A stretch of 7,725 nt of DNA from Fidelibacterota bacterium (GTDB lineage: Bacteria > Fidelibacterota > UBA2242), in NCBI GenBank assembly GCA_003527965.1, contig DPVY01000278.1, positions 1-7,725 of the forward strand. Direction: 5' to 3'. The position numbers and the translations under genes are program-made. Below are positions 5,610 through 7,725 of this stretch, piece by piece. Each line of letters begins with the position of its first letter. The first letter of the stretch is position 1. Below the pieces are notes generated by a model. That model was not told the origin of the DNA and searched no databases. It saw nothing but the letters and a program-made list of their open reading frames with translations.

Positions 5610-7037
5610 TTAAGTTGTTAGACTTGAGAACCGGCGGCGATTCACCGATTTGATTTGTCCGGCAACCGCAGGACAAGTGTAGTCTTTCGGCTTCGGTTGT
5701 CGGCCATAGAGAAAATCATCCATAATCAGCGCAAATCGCCGAAAGATTAGCGAATTACGTATACAGACTCGAATTAAATTGTGGAGAAATGTATTCGGAT
5801 GGGAGTATGGGCAAACCCGCAGGCACTGCCCGCAGTCGGTACCCACCCCACACCAATAGGTAAAACAGGCGGCGTCATTTATTTTCCAGCGCTTGATGCG
5901 GTTGTGATCTCCGGGATTGCCCTTCGGAATGGCTCCGGCGGGACAATTGACTGCACATTTCTTGCAATGACGGCAAAAATCTTCAACTGTATAGTCTCTG
6001 GTATAATTATCTTCGGCAAGTGGCAAGTCAGTAGTGACAATCGCAAGGCGAACTCTTGGCCCAAGGTCGGGCGTTATCAACAATCCCATTCTGCCGATCT
6101 CGCCCAAACAGGCATCCCGGGCAACCAGCGGACAAATCACCAGGTAGTTACCGTCAATATGTGCTCTGGCAGAATAGCCAAGATCCCGGATGAATTTTGC
6201 TATTTGGATGGCGATTATTCCGGAATTAACATATTGCCGGGCGGATTCCGCTACCGTTGGAGCAAGCGGAGCAGAACTTACTGCTGCAAAGTCCATTTCC
6301 ACGGTGATTGCAATTGCGTATGAGTGATTAATATTTACCGGTTTGCCATATCGATCTTCCCGTCCTGAAACGGAATAGAGATGATAAGGTTTCAGGGTTG
6401 TAATGCCTACGGAATGAGATCCTAATTTAATTGCCCATTGTTTCAGAAACCGGCTGATTTCTGTCGGTTTTGAATCTATTTTTGCCGGATTTACCGGACC
6501 ATCGACTGTATTTCGTATCCGGGCGATAGTATCAAAACTGGCATCCGCTGCCTGGAAATAATATTGATCATAATATTTAGAATTGGGGGACAGTAATCCC
6601 GGCTTCCGGCGGAAACGGTCATCGGTATTTTTTGCTTTTGGATGAGCGCTATAATATTCTTTGGATTGAGGCGTCCCTTGTTGGAGCTCGTGACGGGAGA
6701 ACATAGTATCACGCTCGTCAAAACGATAATTATCGGGAATTACCGTGATTTTAGAAGTTCGTTTACCAACTGGTAAAATTAAAACGAGTATGGCGAATGC
6801 CGTTATTGCTAATAATGTTTGAGCGCTCAGGATTTGATAGGGGAAAAGGTTTATACTGACAATCAGATACGGAGCGGACATTCCGATTGACATCAACATA
6901 GAGCGGCGGAAAGCAATCATCTCATTTTCTTTGAACGAAATAACCGCGATAGCGATCCATGACAAAAATAATATCGCTCCTATACTGAAAGTAATAACTA
7001 ATAGCGGGTGATTTGGAAATATTAATGATCCGGTCAA
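5610..7037 (-). CDS. Reductive-dehalogenase-like iron-sulfur corrinoid protein with N-terminal membrane helices
   Basis: A 475-residue protein. Helices are predicted near 11-35, 47-66 and 70-90, followed by GKRTSK, which by the positive-inside rule places the catalytic part in the cytoplasm. The soluble part is RdhA-like: the corrinoid-region motif CLGEIGRMGLLITPDLGPR (310-328) and TTDLPL (335-340), a ferredoxin motif C355-x2-C358-x2-C361-x3-C365-P, and a second motif C402-x2-C405-x3-C409-P with C391 or C396 as fourth ligand, then DDFLYG near the C-terminus. RdhA enzymes use a corrinoid and two [4Fe-4S] clusters to remove halogens from organohalides, often in respiration. There is no Tat signal and no RdhB gene nearby; a class of RdhA homologues with N-terminal helices is known from genome surveys. 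The related QueG is smaller and soluble, so it is unlikely. The substrate is unknown. The start is TTG at 7037-7035. Confidence 0.85.
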   Translation of the reverse strand: MTGSLIFPNHPLLVITFSIGAILFLSWIAIAVISFKENEMIAFRRSMLMSIGMSAPYLIVSINLFPYQILSAQTLLAITAFAILVLILPVGKRTSKITVIPDNYRFDERDTMFSRHELQQGTPQSKEYYSAHPKAKNTDDRFRRKPGLLSPNSKYYDQYYFQAADASFDTIARIRNTVDGPVNPAKIDSKPTEISRFLKQWAIKLGSHSVGITTLKPYHLYSVSGREDRYGKPVNINHSYAIAITVEMDFAAVSSAPLAPTVAESARQYVNSGIIAIQIAKFIRDLGYSARAHIDGNYLVICPLVARDACLGEIGRMGLLITPDLGPRVRLAIVTTDLPLAEDNYTRDYTVEDFCRHCKKCAVNCPAGAIPKGNPGDHNRIKRWKINDAACFTYWCGVGTDCGQCLRVCPYSHPNTFLHNLIRVCIRNSLIFRRFALIMDDFLYGRQPKPKDYTCPAVAGQIKSVNRRRFSSLTT

Positions 7038-7049
7038 ATCTCGTGCCTC
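7034..7049 (-). promoter_or_regulatory. Overlapping stop/start TTGA with GAGG ribosome site
   Basis: The TGA of the amidohydrolase (7036-7034) overlaps a TTG (7037-7035) that begins the reductive-dehalogenase-like frame. GAGG (complement of 7046-7049) lies eight bases upstream of the TTG. No ATG or GTG is available before the first membrane helix, and the next methionine is residue 40, beyond that helix. The TTG start with translational coupling is therefore the best reading. Confidence 0.65.
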
Positions 7050-7725
7050 AGGACGCGTCCGGCAAAAACATCGGTGTGATTGCCCTGTTCGATGGTTAGT
7101 TTACCGTTGACAATAACATATTCAATACCGTCGGGATATTGATGAGGATTGGTAAAAGTTGCGTTATCGAGGACGGTCTCGGGATTGAAAATTGTAATAT
7201 CCGCAAAGTATCCTTTTTGGATAATGCCCCGCTTTTTTATACCCAGTTTCTCAGCCGGCATTGAGGTCATTTTTTTTATTGCGGTATTTAGACCGAAGAT
7301 CTTTTCATTTCGGGCATATTTACCGAGAACCCGCGGGAAAGTTCCGTAAAAGCGAGGATGAGGTTTACCTTCACCAATCTTACCGTAAGGCGCCACGGCG
7401 CTCCCGTCGGAACCAATCATCATCAGCGGCGATGCCAATACTTTCTTTAGATTATCTTCATCCATGGCAAAGCCGATAACATCGACCCGGTTGCGATCGG
7501 AAATCAATAAGTCCCGGATGAACAAAAAAGGCTCCTTGCCGGATAATTCCGCACATTCAGCCACGGATTTACCTTCCCATAGGGCGTTTTCCTTATTATG
7601 ACAGGAGCTGATTACAACCCGGTCCCAGCCGCCGATGCGTTTCCCGCGACTTTCGGTATAGGCTTTGATATCTTTTAATTGGGTCTTGTCACGCAGGCGC
7701 CCCAATATGTCATCTGTATCGCCCT
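7034..7725 (-). CDS. N-acyl-D-amino-acid deacylase-type amidohydrolase, C-terminal part (cut by right edge)
   Basis: The frame has no stop up to the right edge and gives about 230 residues, roughly the last half of a protein usually near 480-540. It matches D-aminoacylase and related amidohydrolases: LMMIGSDGSAVAPYG contains the metal-site aspartate, followed by HPRFYGTFPRVLGKY, the TSMPAEKLGIKKRGIIQKGY helix region, FADITIFNPETVLDNATF, and the C-terminal beta-strand piece VIVNGKLTIEQGNHT. The family hydrolyses N-acyl-D-amino acids, or related cyclic and N-carbamoyl or dipeptide substrates, with zinc. The N-terminal H-x-H metal pair is beyond the window. A TTG at 7705 could be taken for a start, but the sequence upstream of it (GDTDDILGRLRDK) is clearly continuous family sequence. 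The gene overlaps the next one by four bases and is probably co-transcribed with it. Exact substrate unknown. Confidence 0.88.
   Translation of the reverse strand, partial: GDTDDILGRLRDKTQLKDIKAYTESRGKRIGGWDRVVISSCHNKENALWEGKSVAECAELSGKEPFLFIRDLLISDRNRVDVIGFAMDEDNLKKVLASPLMMIGSDGSAVAPYGKIGEGKPHPRFYGTFPRVLGKYARNEKIFGLNTAIKKMTSMPAEKLGIKKRGIIQKGYFADITIFNPETVLDNATFTNPHQYPDGIEYVIVNGKLTIEQGNHTDVFAGRVLRHEI

Noticed and set aside
5610..7037. Assignment of the iron-sulfur protein as epoxyqueuosine reductase (QueG).
   Set aside because: QueG is a soluble protein of about 310-390 residues. This one has three N-terminal helices, a long linker and RdhA-like FCRHCKKCA and C-terminal DDFLYG segments.
1..7725. 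CRISPR array, tRNA, rRNA, integrase, transposase, toxin-antitoxin or restriction genes.
   Set aside because: None could be recognised in either strand. No regularly spaced repeats were seen, and apart from the two remnants all long frames belong to metabolic or redox families.

Overview
The window looks like a fragment of a bacterial chromosome, or a metagenome-assembled contig, of moderate GC. The likely source is the FCB superphylum or a neighbouring candidate phylum of the KSB1/Calditrichaeota/Marinimicrobia kind. The assignment is inferred from three things: a decayed C-terminal sorting-type (FlgD-like/T9SS) domain, a GxxExxY remnant flanked by CACAAAGACAC-type repeats, and clear Shine-Dalgarno sites, which argue against typical Bacteroidetes. 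No rRNA or tRNA gene is seen, so it is only tentative.

Layout. At the left edge is the 5' end of a leftward branched-chain amino acid aminotransferase gene (ilvE). A non-coding stretch of about 510 bp separates it from a rightward three-gene cluster (782-4223): a class V aminotransferase, a short D-3-phosphoglycerate dehydrogenase (serA) and a DUF1015 protein. Together these look like a serine biosynthesis operon in which 3-phosphoglycerate is oxidised and then transaminated, with DUF1015 in an unassigned role. Between the first two genes sits a 34-codon GxxExxY remnant enclosed by a near-perfect 19-bp inverted repeat. A strong hairpin (4249-4274) closes the rightward unit.

The right half is transcribed leftward and enters from beyond the right edge. 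It holds the C-terminal part of an N-acyl-D-amino-acid deacylase-type amidohydrolase, then a reductive-dehalogenase-like protein with two iron-sulfur motifs whose TTG start overlaps the previous stop codon. This protein has three N-terminal membrane helices in place of a Tat signal. A small ResB-like membrane protein follows. Downstream of that is a frameshifted remnant of a FlgD-like/T9SS C-terminal domain that runs up to the shared terminator.

Functionally the window joins anabolic amino-acid genes (left) with a possible membrane redox unit (right). The most notable part is the membrane-anchored reductive-dehalogenase-like protein next to a solitary ResB-like protein, with no recognisable RdhB anchor or CcsA partner in view. 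The two remnants, in the serine operon spacer and next to the terminator, would be missed by ordinary ORF calling.
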